A stretch of DNA of 64,000 bases from Aotearoamyces nothofagi. Its lineage: Eukaryota > Ascomycota > Leotiomycetes > Leotiales > Tympanidaceae. The position numbers and the translations under genes were made by a program. The stretch lies in assembly GCA_015345905.1 (NCBI GenBank), contig JADDTR010000003.1, positions 620,001 through 684,000 of the forward strand, written 5' to 3'. The notes below the pieces were generated by a model. That model saw only the letters and a list, made by a program, of their open reading frames with translations, made no database searches and had not been told where the DNA came from. This document shows positions 22,088 to 33,140 of the stretch, piece by piece. The number at the start of each line of letters is the position of its first letter. Positions within the stretch are counted from its first letter, which is position 1.

Positions 22088-23092
22088 TCACTCGTGAAGT
22101 AAACCGCTCTGGACTACCTCTTTGAAGTCCGAAGCCCACCATATCGACCTTTCGAGAGTAGGCTGATAGGACTCTATATGCTGTACGTCAAGACCACATC
22201 GTCTCAAGGCATCCAGCAATGACCCCTTGCCATTTTGTGCTATAACAATAGCTACGTCAACTTCAAACAAGCACTCTAGATCTGTTAATGAATCTCCAAT
22301 ATACACTCTTAAAGGCGATATCCGGCCTGCGGGCTCCGCAAAGCGACTAAACATGAGTTGCATAGCGGCGAGTTTGTCTTCAGAAGTCAGGAGCAGAGTG
22401 CGCTCCTCGGATTTCTAGAACTTCAGTCAGCAAACAAAGAGCGCGTCGGTGGCATTCGAGACCCAAGATCGGAAAGAAGAAGCAGCACCACCAACCTCAT
22501 CCAAAACCACACCCTCGATCCTGCCCGTGCTCGCATCCGTCGAGTTCGACAGCACGGACAGCCCCGCCCCCCTTCCCCCCTCACCACCGCCCAACACCTC
22601 GGTCAGAACAGCCTCGACCCACGCCCTGCTCCAGTTCACGCTCACGATCCCCCACCTCCCCCGCCCCCTCTGCACCCTCTCCACAAGCTCCCCGAACCCA
22701 TCTCTCGCCGCCAGCCCGCCGCCAGCCCGCAGCCTCCCCCTCGCCTTCTCCCACCACACGCCGTCCGTGACGCCCTTGAAGATGCCCTGCTCGCCGATCC
22801 TCGCCACGGACGCGCGCTCCACACCGCGCAGCGAGCGCTGGTACGCCGTCTCGGCAGCGATCGTCGAGCGGTCCGCGAGCGCCGGGCGGTAGGTTTGCGC
22901 GTGCGAGGCGTGGTCGGCGCTGTAGGCCTCCACGCAGCGCCTCCAGCGCGCCTCGAGGGCGCTGCTGGGGTCGGGGCTTGGGGGCTGCGAGACCTCGACG
23001 GCGATCGAGCCGAGGTGGGAGATCGTGTCTTGGTTGGTGATGGTGTTGTCGAAATCGAGTATCACGTCGAGGGGGCGCGCTGGGGCGGCCAT
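22088..23092 (-). CDS. HAD-superfamily phosphatase-like protein
   Basis: Two exons on the minus strand, about 22496-23092 and 22088-22414. I chose the ATG at 23092 because its context (ACCATGG) is ideal and the HAD motif I VILDFDNTIT, with Asp13 and Asp15, follows at once; an in-frame ATG at 23218 would add 42 residues. Motif II is probably VLSNST, after which the exon ends near VVLDE. The second exon begins KSEERTLLLTSEDKL and contains motif III/IV YIGDSLTDLECLFEVDVAIVI. This layout resembles the phosphoserine-phosphatase-like (type IB) HAD hydrolases. The donor is uncertain: GTTGGT at 22495 is in phase and I prefer it, but GTCTCG about 30 nt further on is also possible. Exon 1 is much more GC-rich than exon 2. 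Confidence 0.78.
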
Positions 23093-23553
23093 GGTATTGG
23101 GGGGGTGCAGGGGAGGGAGCGGGAATGCGGTCGAGTATGGATGGTAGTGAGACGGCACAAGAGATTTAGATACGGACGGGAAGGCTAGAGAAGGTCGATA
23201 TATGGACTTTGCCATCAAGATGTAATAGTTATAAGATAGTTGATTTTAGCTTTACCCGTTTCCTAATTATAATATCAGCGCTATCCACCATCCATCTCGT
23301 CGATTTGATAACAGGCTAACAGAACCTGTAATTTCTATCGCATTAGCAAATTGAGGTTGTTGCTGATAGAAACCTAATTGACCCCATTTACACCTCGTCT
23401 TCTCACAATATTGCTTTTAATATTATTATATCTTATTTATATTTGGCTATATACACGTCACCTACCACCATAAGTTTTATTAATCAAGAAGCTGAAATGA
23501 TTTAAAGTTGCCAGATCCATGCTTTTGATTTATGGGTATATATAAAATCAAGG
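23093..23553. other. Intergenic, AT-rich in part
   Basis: Promoter and leader of the HAD gene on one side and the 3' end of CDC43 on the other. The stretch 23220-23480 is AT-rich. No gene seen. Confidence 0.5.
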
Positions 23554-25238
23554 TCATGCATATCCCAACGCAGCTCTCGCTGCCCTTGCGACGCCAGACG
23601 GAGTATCATCTGTACCCGCATCCGGGTTCTTTGCAGCCTTCTCAACAGCATCCTTCCTAAATTGAGGCGGCTCGCTCTTCTCTGCTTTCCCTTCTCCATC
23701 ATCAGGATCGACTTCTGAAGTTGAAAATATAAACCCGTTTTTGAAATACCATCTCGATGGCTTCAAGGCTTCGTTCATGCCTTTTTTTATCTTTTCACGT
23801 GAGTCCATGCTGACACATAGGACTGAATCTAGCGGTTTTAGGCCCGGCTCTTCCATAAGGGAGAGGGTTGCGAGGCCAAGGTAAGAGTGGTAAATATCTG
23901 GTAAGAGTTAGACCAGTGTAAGTAACGGTAGAATAGAAGCATACCTGGTGGATATCCTGGTTGTTTACCAAAGCCTCCAATTCTATGTGCCGTCTTTTCC
24001 AGCAGAAATCTCCGAATAGGTTCTTTGTTAACGAGATTACTCTGTCCAAGTATCTATAGTTCGTCAATTAGGTGTTTTAAGATCATGTTTTCATAACCAA
24101 CATACATCTAATGAACCCCACATCCAATAGGCATAACAAGTATCGGCCGGCTTATTTAAACGCCCATTACATCCAACAAACTGTGTGTCCTCGAGTGAAA
24201 GTACTTCTAGGGAAGGTATTTCTGAGGAGGGCTTATGCTTTTGAGTTTCGGCACTAGATAAATCATGTCCGTTCGTACCTGAAATGTCATCTTCGTCGTA
24301 ATCATATTCGTCGTCATCCTCGTCATTGAATACTAACTGTCGCGAAATTAACCATCTGATCGTGTCTGGTAAGTTTGTAAGACCTCTAGGTGCCGCAGCT
24401 GATGTTTCCGAGTTTGATACATAATATGGCGAGGTTTCGGACAATGTCTGTGGTAATCGACTGAGAGATGCGAGGGAGGCTGTTCCACAATATGTATATC
24501 CAGCTGCAAGATAATTAGCTAAATCTTCCGTAGGCATCATATCATTACTGACCATGAGATTCGTGTTCTGAACTTTCACCGAGGCCGCCATCATATGTCT
24601 GCTCCCAATTAGCATCTCTCAGAACAGCTCGCAGTTGTGTGACATACCTCTCCACGTTGTACATGTTCCACTAGCCTATCCACATCGATATCCTCATATG
24701 CATCTCCCTCATCCTTTAAATCACCCCGCAGCATCCACCTGATTCCCGAAGCAAAATAGCAATATCGCATATCTCTACCACCTCCAACTTTCCCATCTTT
24801 CTCTAAAATCTCTCCAAAACTCCCATCCTCTCGTTGCAGTTTCCTAAGCCATCTGAGACATTTGGCGCGATTTACATCAGTTATCTTGCCGACAAAACTT
24901 AAGCTAAGTATTGCAAAGAATGTCGCCGGTAGACTCGCAGGGTCGATATCGTCCCCAGTAAATTCATTATAGTATCCGTCAGGGTATCTGTGATTCGGCG
25001 AGCCGCAAAATCCGCCATTTGGATGCTGACAGTGGAGGATCCAGTTTCGTAGATTCTTGACTTCAGCTGCAGGTAGTGTGTCTGCACCGACACCCAGTAA
25101 ATCGAGAGCTGACAGGATGAGGAAACCGAGCATGATCCTCGACGAGTCGGTCGTTGTGTATTCGGTCGGTAGCAATGATTTCAGACATCGCTGCCAGTAT
25201 TTGATATGCCGCGCTATATCCAGCTTTGGATTCTCCAT
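23554..25238 (-). CDS. CDC43: Geranylgeranyltransferase type I beta subunit
   Basis: Five exons on the minus strand: 24648-25238, 24553-24598, 24106-24503, 23945-24053, 23554-23897, giving 495 residues. The second exon is only 46 nt and encodes TYDGGLGESSEHESH, needed to complete the repeat TYDGG...AGYTYCGTASLASL. Prenyltransferase repeats run through the protein (HPNGGFCGSP, REDGSFGE, HRIGGFGK). The zinc ligands are visible: Asp333 and Cys335 in ADTCYAYW and His385 in PDIYHSYLGLA. With the shared alpha subunit it attaches geranylgeranyl to CaaL-ending proteins such as Rho1 and Cdc42. An acidic insertion at roughly 275-300 makes it longer than the yeast protein. It is divergent from ILM1 over a 278-bp promoter. 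Confidence 0.94.
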
Positions 25239-25516
25239 AGCGACGACGTCCTTTGAGGAATAAACCCAAGTCCCGGTGTTGATTGCTGTGCTGGAGTAAG
25301 GCTGACAATTTCATGCTGTGATGCAAGCCGAGCCGGATCCATGTAGGTCTCTTGGGGTTTACGGATCAACGTTACGCCTAATTCACTTAAGGTTTTTGTG
25401 GCCATGTGTCTGCTGCCTGGACCTTGAGGCTTTGCTGGCGTAAAACGGCTGTCGGATTCATAAGAGACTGCTTGACTACAAAACAAAGCATTGCAAACTC
25501 TACAAGCAGATTCAAA

Positions 25517-26148
25517 ATGGGGCTCATAAGTGCAGGCACGATCATCCGATCGATAGCACTATTCCATATCACCATCGGCTTCTTCTTCCTCACCTCTCCT
25601 TCAACTGTCGCTGATCAAACTCTGGTTTTTATCATTGGGCAAGCTATGGGTCTGGTAGGAAAAGACACCGCCCAACCTACGCGCAATATACTGACATTTC
25701 CTAGCCGCATGTGAGGTCATTTGATACAAAATCTCCTCCTCTAGCATTCCTGGCCGCCGTCCTCATCGTCTTTGGAGTTAGTGATTTGGTCTCGGTGTCC
25801 ATGCCAGAGGAGATATCTATCCATCATTGGGGAGCTCAAGGTACGTTAGAACTATGTAGATGGATATATGCTATGATGCTAAGCTTTCGTATAGTACCAG
25901 TCCGACTCGCGCTGTTCTTCTTCCTTACCTTCTACTCCTATGCCTTCTCCTTAAACTCTCCACTGATGGCCTCGACGCCATATACACCAAGCAGCTGGGG
26001 CGAGGGATTGAAAAATCGCGTAATATTCACTTGGGGATTCCTGGAATTAATAACCTGGTTTTGGGTATTCGTTACGCTGAGAGAGGAGAGAAGAGAGCTT
26101 GCAATCCGGATTGCAGAACGTCGAGCGGCAGATGAAGATAGGATGTAA
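25517..26148 (+). CDS. ILM1: Ilm1 family ER/mitochondrial-maintenance membrane protein
   Basis: Three exons: 25517-25654, 25705-25840, 25895-26148, giving 175 residues. The joins produce GQAMGLPHVRSFDTKSPPLA and WGAQVPVRLALFFFLT, matching the Ilm1 family order: first helix with FHITIGFFFLTSPSTVADQ, then LIVFGVSDLVSVSMPEE, then two more hydrophobic helices. The last part ends in a charged cytosolic tail. In yeast, loss of ILM1 raises the rate of mitochondrial DNA loss and the protein localises to the ER; the molecular role is not known. The first intron uses donor GTAGGA, slightly off consensus, but the phase and the protein match are clean. Confidence 0.9.
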
Positions 26149-26284
26149 TTCCGAATTTGATGATATTTATGCTTATGCTTGTTTTCTTACCACCCCAGTC
26201 CAAATCATACAGCCATGTCTCCTATGAATCGATCAATGTAGATGATGAATATCGCACCATCTAGTCATCAGTATTGATAGCCAC

Positions 26285-29200
26285 TCAAACAGTCTTGAAG
26301 GCTGCGAGGCCAATAACCGAATCTCTCCAACTATCAACCATTTCTCCAGCAAAATTCTCCAAGAAGTCGTGTCCTAAAGCAGTCGAGACGGAATTTTCAA
26401 TAGTCCATTCATGGCTGTCGACCTTCGCCCTTCCCTCATCCTGCTTCGTAATTTCGATATCATCCTCATTGCCTTGTATTGCAGAGAGCACAAAGTCAAG
26501 CCACTGGCCCTCATTGAGCCGCTTTCTCACCTCATCTGCCCCTTTTTTAACAGATCGTTGCACTGCTTGAGCCCCATCAATAAGTAAATCAAATTGATTG
26601 GGTTTCGGCGTGTGCGGGCTATTTGGAATCTTTCGCAAGTATTCGGTCACTGCAATCACTAACGTTGACGTCTCATATGCAGCGTATAGAGGCTGTAATG
26701 TTGTGCGAAATAGAGGCGGGGAGTGTTCCTTGCTGGCAATGGTCGGGTCGATCCATTTCTGCATAGAATGTAATAACTCCGATATACAACGGATCTGCGA
26801 CTCGACGACTTCCTCGTTTAAATTTTGAGTCGGATCGGAAATGGTTAGGATGAAGTTGACAAGGTGATGAATCATTGCCAAAAGACAGTTTTCAGCAGGA
26901 AGTGACGAATCAGAGTACGCATCTAATCCTTCCATAGCATTCGTGACAGATTCCTTGAAATGAATCAGTGCGGCAGAGTTTATTTTGCCATCTAGAGCGC
27001 TTGAGGTAAGCACCCATATATCATCCAACACTAAGAACATTCGACTGCGGACAGGCTAAATACTCGTTAGGACTATCCGGGTTCCATTCTAATGGTTGGT
27101 CTTACCGATGGTCCAGGCCCAATGCGTGCGTACTTCTCCAATGGCAGCTGTTCCGAGTGCTCGTAATTTGGAAAGGACTTATAATCCGAATTATCAATGT
27201 ATGCTTCCCCCGCTGATCTTATAGCTAGTCGTTGTCAGATTTTACCTGCAGGTTCAGCACGAGACTTGTAAAAAATTACTTACGTAGGAGGTCATATCCC
27301 TGGCTATCTTTTGTAATGCTTGTCTGCGAAGCCGTGAGGCGCTTGATTCTTCTTAACTCGCACACTGACATGGCAATTCCGATACTTCGAGATAGTTTTT
27401 TGGAAACCTCATATAATTGGAAAATCATATCGTAACTTCCAAATTCGAAGGACCTCCATATATTGGCGTTGACATGCCCCCCTGAGCTTCTGTAGAAACT
27501 TTGAACTTTCTCCAACTCTACGCACGGATCTAGCGCCTTGACGGCACCATTGCCAGCATCTACGACTGGGTGCGGATGCAAGAAAGATATCCTATCCAAT
27601 AGGGTATAGCCTAGAGTATCGCATTGAATTTGCTTGAGTCCTAATCGTCGATACGCTTTGATAGCAAGAGAGCCAGCGCCGAGCTGGGAATATACCCTGA
27701 CAAGTAAGAGTAGAATGTCAGGATTTGGTTTTGAATGACTGTGAGCAAATTCAAGTATTGCGGCAGCCTGTAGTAGGCGCTGTATGTCCACATCTCTGTA
27801 AGCTATATTACCGTTATCAAAGCCCTTAGGGCCAAGCCACCTGTAGTTAGCCTGCTTGATCAAACACGTTGCTGCAATGATAGACCAATCATCAGCGGGA
27901 TGTTTGTCTGTCGGCAACAGATCCGATGCAATATCACTGTTGTGCTTGATAGTATTGCCATATTTGCGTATTGCTCTAATTGCTTGTTGTTCAAGGCATA
28001 CGTCGCAGATTTCTCCGCACGACGCAGAGCACCAAAGGCACTTCAGGGTACCGGCAAGGATGTCCCTTTCAGGAGCACTCCTGCGGTCAAACTCTGATGT
28101 GCTACAGAATATTAGGTATTCCAGCTTCGATAATGTGACAGCAGCAATAATTTTATCACTTGCCGATAACTATTTCCAGTCAGTTCTTCCTTTTCATTCT
28201 AGAAGCTTTCCAACAATGTGATAGAGGTAACACCTGGTAGAAAGGCAATCTTCTCGCAGCTTTCACCAAATTTTTCGAAAGTATAGTCTATAGATATCCT
28301 TTTCTCCTCACATTCTCAACTACAGCAATAAATCAAATGGGACTTACTTGTAGTGGTGAGACGTGCGTTTCCTCTAATTTATGTGGCAGTTCAGTCGATA
28401 CCACAAGCGCATCGAAATGCATTAGAATGGTTGCAACGGCGGATAGTAGCTTGGCTTTCTCTTCAAAATCAAGCATCTCCACATAGCCCTTAATATCGAG
28501 GAAGGCCGAAGTTGTCCCACCATAGCGATACAGATAAAAGAAGAGCTGGACAACTCGCGACGAGATCCCCTTGGTCAGTTTACCATAACTGTCAACGATT
28601 TTCCATGTGATAGGCTTAGACTGCAGCACCCCTTTTGCGAACGTGGCCTCTAATAAGGCTAAATCAGCATTTTTTCGATATGTTTTGTCAAGGCCTGCGT
28701 CTCCTTGTGTATGTAATTCTCTCTCACGAGAAGCAGCGTTCTTGATTCTGTGGAATGTTAACACCCATAGATATTAGCATATAAAGTCAGAAGTGGGACT
28801 GACTCTTCGTTCTCCAGCTCAACTTCGGCTCGTATATACGCTTGCCATACCACCCAGTCGCCTCCTCTCGCATCAACAATCTTTCCGTCCTTGTTATTCA
28901 GTCGAGCTCCAGTGAGTAGAGTTTGGCATGTGTTAAACAGCTCTTCCCATTGACTTTGACGCTCGAGGAGTAATATATTCTGCCTAAAAAATACCCAGTC
29001 TCCTTTGGCGACTTTCGAACGCAACCCTAGATATTCGTCCTTGTAGAATTTTAGGCGTTCACTTTCATTTCCTGATTCGCCTGCTAATCGGTGGAGGAGA
29101 AGGAGTTCCTGTGATGTCTGTATTGATCTCGGCGGAGATGGTGTTATTCCCTGTAAAAAATCAGCGGATGTTTAAACTTGTTTGTCAATGCTAATGGTAT

Positions 29201-30139
29201 ACTGCAGCTTTTGAAGTCGCCTCGGCAAGCGATTTTATCTTTCTGTATGCTAACACTGAATAGAGAGAGCTTTTCTGGGCGTTGCAGGAGGGAGAGGTCT
29301 AACACATATCAGTTCTCAGTTACCGGCATACGTGTGTCCACTCTGCTTACTGCGCATAAAGACAACAATGCTATTGCCCAAAATGGATATAAACGATTCA
29401 AGGGGAAGTTCTTTTCCAAGCTGTTGGCAATCTGTTAGACGGACTATATTAGTATCAGATTCCTATAACCTCTAGAAGAAGAAATAGGAACAGTCCCTGG
29501 TGCATCTCCAACGAATAGAATAATGATGATGGCAATATTAGTTTCTCTGTGCTTGAACTCACTTGCTGTGCTTGCTCCAAAAGATTCCGCTTCAAGCATG
29601 CACGGAAGCAAGCCACTGCGAGCTTCTCGTCCTTTGGCTTGCTTTTGACTGCCTCTGTACGCAAGCGGCCGATATATACTTCCCCTACATTTCCGTGTAT
29701 TGGCAGTAATAATTCTACAGCTTGATCGTAGAGCTCCAATTCAGCGATGTCGCAGGGCTTATCCTTGGTTAGTCCCTCAGCAAGAGCCTCGATCTCCATG
29801 TACGCCTTTCCTCGCTCTACACTGAGTGGAATACAACATCTTATATAACATCTCAAAGCCTAAAATGCTTCAATCAGCCATTACTTTCTTACAGGGACTT
29901 AAAGATGGAAACCGGTCACTGGTTGTCACATTTTGCCGGACGGCTCGTTTGCACGTGACCAGCATGAAAAACACCCACGAAATATGTCCGATTTTGCAAC
30001 ATACCTGAAGATACGTATCAGGGTTCTTAGCCAGTCTCTTCTCCACCAGTTTTAGAGCTTGCTTGAAGTTCTTCGCCTCTATTGCACTACATATCGGCAG
30101 GTCAAGACGGTCTCGAGGTTCGGGGACAAATTCGTCCAT
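26285..30139 (-). CDS. MDM20: NatB N-terminal acetyltransferase auxiliary subunit (Mdm20/Naa25)
   Basis: Ten exons on the minus strand by my reading: 30005-30139, 29563-29859, 29351-29431, 29203-29298, 28804-29150, 28348-28747, 28234-28287, 27284-28169, 27106-27224, 26285-27055. All joins keep frame and give about 1061 residues. The start (RLDLPICSAIEAKNFKQALK) and TPR-like helices throughout are typical of the Mdm20 family, as is a Cys-rich segment near 27965-28025 (CLWCSASCGEICDVC). The exon 7/8 junction (GTGTTA donor at 28233) is the least certain. With Nat3/Naa20 it forms NatB, which acetylates proteins starting Met-Asp, Met-Glu and Met-Asn and, through tropomyosin and actin, affects cables and mitochondrial inheritance. 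It docks the catalytic subunit to the ribosome. Confidence 0.87.
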
Positions 30140-30941
30140 GGCTCTAGCACCAGATCTGTTCCAAATTGGCCCACAGGCAGCGAAAGAAGTATGTACGGAG
30201 CCAGAATCAGAGATGAACTATTTCTGGGGGGCAGGTCACTTGCTTGCTAACGTCGAGTTGTGTTCGATCAAAATTTCGATCATGTAACAATTTTGCTTAG
30301 GTACGCTATTATTCAGTTTACGAAGCGAGAAAGAGCTGCGCGCAGATGAGTGTAGAAAGAGCGACTCCAAGGAACAACATTAACTTCCTACTTTACCTAG
30401 TCGAAGCAACTCCAAATTACAGCAACTGTGTCTTAGGTAGGTAGGTTGCTTAAAGTACAAAGAGAGTATTCGCTATTCAGAAAAGAGCTTCTTGGCGCGT
30501 GAGCTGAGCGCACGTGATTTAGCGTTTTCCAGATTTCGATCCGGATGTTTCGTTTTGTTGGACTTCGGTTTATAGACAGTACTATGAATGGACTTTATTA
30601 TACAACTCTATAATCTAATAAAAACATCTATCAATCATAACCGACAGACACTCTAAACTTACTTGCAAGGGAATATAGAATCAAGCCGCAAGGCAACTCT
30701 ATAATACAATAGAAACATGTCACCAATAACTGAACAGGTTCTTTCCGTCACTTGCAAGAGGGTACAAACACAAGAAGCTAGATAGTGAGATCATATGCAC
30801 TTCATGCATAGTTTTCATGCTAGCGGAAGAAAGGAGCAGCTAGATGTGATTTGCCCATACGCCCCAAGTTCCTGTACTCTATCTCCCATACTGTACAGTG
30901 TGCTCTTGCAAATTATTTAAATGCCTGGCTTGCATCTTTAA
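30140..30941. other. Intergenic between COX23 3' end and MDM20
   Basis: No gene recognised. Two similar blocks (around 30600-30680 and 30690-30760, sharing CTCTATAAT...ATAAAAACAT-like pieces and ACTTGCAAG) look like an old imperfect duplication. Confidence 0.4.
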
Positions 30942-31474
30942 TCAGTCGAACCAACCATTTCCGGCCTTCCGCTTGGCCTCTTTGCGCTCTGCTATCTGTC
31001 ATCAAGTCAATATCGGAACCCTTCTAGCTGTATCTGAATTGCATGATGCTAGATGTCTTACCCATTGCTTTTTACAATCTCGGTATGCTCTAAAGAAAAC
31101 TGTTAGAGCTATTGAAGATACCTCAGAGCAACGTGTGCTGACGCCTGAACCCGAAAAGAGCCCCTAAGACTAAATGAGAGCATCTACTCAAATCCCAGCA
31201 TATTGGACACCAAACTATGAGAACGAACTCACTGAAAATAATCCGAGCACAATTCCCTATTTCCACCATTCCGATGTAAACACCTCAAACTCCGTGATGC
31301 AGCCTCTTGGCATGGATCAAGATATTCGCCTGGCAGCTTCCTATGGTCAGAATCAGCCGGCTGAGACACCAGCGTAAGACTTGAGGAAGACTGTAGGAGT
31401 GGTTTATCTTACGATTCAAACTTATCGGCCGTCTTGGCCCACTCCGAACCCTTTGATGTGTCTTTCGAGGCCAT
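30942..31474 (-). CDS. COX23: Mitochondrial twin Cx9C protein Cox23 (cytochrome oxidase assembly)
   Basis: Four short exons on the minus strand: 31413-31474, 31233-31340, 31062-31089, 30942-30995, giving 83 residues; the third exon is only 28 nt. The coding parts are too short and scattered for any open-frame filter to report. I found the gene from CQEAASRSLRC and CSDYFQAYRDC, two exact Cx9C motifs (Cys31/41 and Cys52/62). The join across exons 2 to 4 reads DYFQAYRDCKKQWIAERKEA, the family consensus. Every donor (GTAAGA, GTGAGT, GTAAGA) and acceptor (ATAG, TTAG, ACAG) is canonical and the start context is good. Cox23 is imported into the intermembrane space by the Mia40 pathway, folds as a disulfide-bonded helical hairpin, and helps assemble complex IV, probably in copper supply. 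Confidence 0.93.
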
Positions 31475-31583
31475 GTTGCCGGAACGAAGAGTCTCCTGCT
31501 TGCTTGTCGTCAACTCGGCTCTTGAGCTTCTTCTAGAAGCATTTGGGAGAAGGCAAGCTTAAGCGAGCGAGCGTCATCCCTAT

Positions 31584-31595
31584 CTTATCGATAAG
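31584..31595. promoter_or_regulatory. Palindromic double GATA site upstream of COX23
   Basis: CTTATCGATAAG is a perfect 12-bp palindrome, two inverted GATA motifs sharing a centre, about 110 bp before the COX23 ATG. It could bind a GATA factor dimer or another palindrome-specific regulator; function is inferred from position only. Confidence 0.35.
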
Positions 31596-32073
31596 AAAAC
31601 ATCTACTCTAGCCCGCCGCGCCCGTGCCACGGGAGCCGAGAGCTTACCCTTATCGGTGGTGCACGAGGCTTAGGCACTTTGGGTATGGAGGAGGGCAAGG
31701 AGGAGTTGTAGCTTACCGTATGATCCGAGAAGGCTTCCTGCATCATCTGCGCTGCCGGGCTGTAGGTCACATAATCCTTATCACCGTCGTTGATGGGCGT
31801 TATTTTGACGTCAACAGTGAGATTCAGGAGGCAGTAGACTGGAAATATGAGGTTCTCTTGGATATGCCGTAGTTGCTACAGGTGCTATAGCTGCCCAATT
31901 TTGTTCTGTAATTCCATGTAGTACTGGACTCAGAACCACCCTCTCTATTTCTCTGACACATTGATACGCCCATCCATGGCAGCCGTGCCTCGTGCCTCGT
32001 GATCCCGAGAAAATGGGTGTGAGGCAATTATGCAAGCATGGCTTCGACCCCGCAGGGGCGGTAGACAGAAGCA

Positions 32074-32104
32074 GTTTGCAGCTTGCAGCTTGCAGCTTGC
32101 AGCT
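32074..32104. repeat. GCTTGCA heptamer tandem repeat
   Basis: Three perfect GCTTGCA units with partial units on both sides. Confidence 0.88.
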
Positions 32105-33110
32105 AACAACGCTATTTGTCTGAAACGAAAGGGATATCTACAGCTTCATTTTCTCATTTTCGGAAACGGGAGCAGAAGTGAATGATGTATGATGTTCTAC
32201 ACTAGAAGAAGCCACGGCGGCAGGGCTACCCAATACGCACACCAAGACAGATAGCCTTATCGTGAACCCTGAGGAGCTGTAGTCGCCATTGGGAGTCCCG
32301 GAAACTTTCCTTGTTTACATAAAGGGACTTGCAGCAGATAAGGATTGTTGTACTGTAACTTGTTTTGATCGGAGCCCAAAGCATCTCCCACCACACAGTA
32401 CGTAGCCAGCCGGTCCGGACTCGTGCCCATGGACCGAGGCCCGACGCGGGCGGCAGCGTCGCTATGGGGAGGAGGAGGCCTGGACGTGGAGCAGAGCACA
32501 TGTAGCTCGTGCTCAATGCTGAGGCTGCAATGTACTGACGCTGCTGCCAATGTGATTCCTATTAAAAGAAGCACGTACTGTACATGTATGCATAGCGCAT
32601 GTCGGGATTTGCCCGCCGGCTCAGAAGAGCTCTGGACTCTAGAGGCCTTGTTGTGCTATATGTACTGTACTGTACAGTGCACCCATCCCTTACCCCGTTG
32701 TGCCAGTCCACAATAAGGTACTGTAAGTACGTGCTGAGGGCCGTTAACGGCCGGAAGCCAGACTGGGTGACTGGGCGACTGGGCGACGGGGCAGAAGACG
32801 GAGCACAAGACGGAGCACAAGACAGACTGCGCGACCCTGGGCGGCACTAGGCCGTCCAGCGCGCCGGAGCCTGGGCAAATCATTCGTGCTGAGGAATGGC
32901 GCTAGAGCGAACACTGCCGCGCTACGGCCAGATCGGGTTATGGAGTCCATGGAGTTGCGCATGGATATCTCGTCCGTAATCTTTCGATCCGCCAGCCCTG
33001 GACTGACGCTCCATGACACTCCATGACACTCAAATGACCCAGCTGGGAAAGTCTGGCAAGCCCTGGGAGCCTGCAAAGCTCAGTAGCCCTCCACACTCAA
33101 ATGTCCTCTC

Positions 33111-33140
33111 AACCCATTTCAACCCATTTCCACCCATTTC
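33111..33140. repeat. ACCCATTTC short tandem repeat
   Basis: Three near-identical units of 10 bp, (A/C)ACCCATTTC, followed by degenerate CTGCC(C/A)TCTC units. Confidence 0.8.

Noticed and set aside
22358-23188. 276-codon + strand frame opposite the HAD gene
   Set aside because: Antisense shadow of the GC-rich HAD exon; His/Pro/Arg-rich, no motif.
31600-31866. About 90-codon stop-free minus-strand frame upstream of COX23 (NLTVDVKITPINDGDKDYVTY...)
   Set aside because: Coding-like in places and containing GTAAGC sites, but it lacks a start at its beginning, matches no family I know and lies in the likely COX23 promoter; chance is sufficient for this length.
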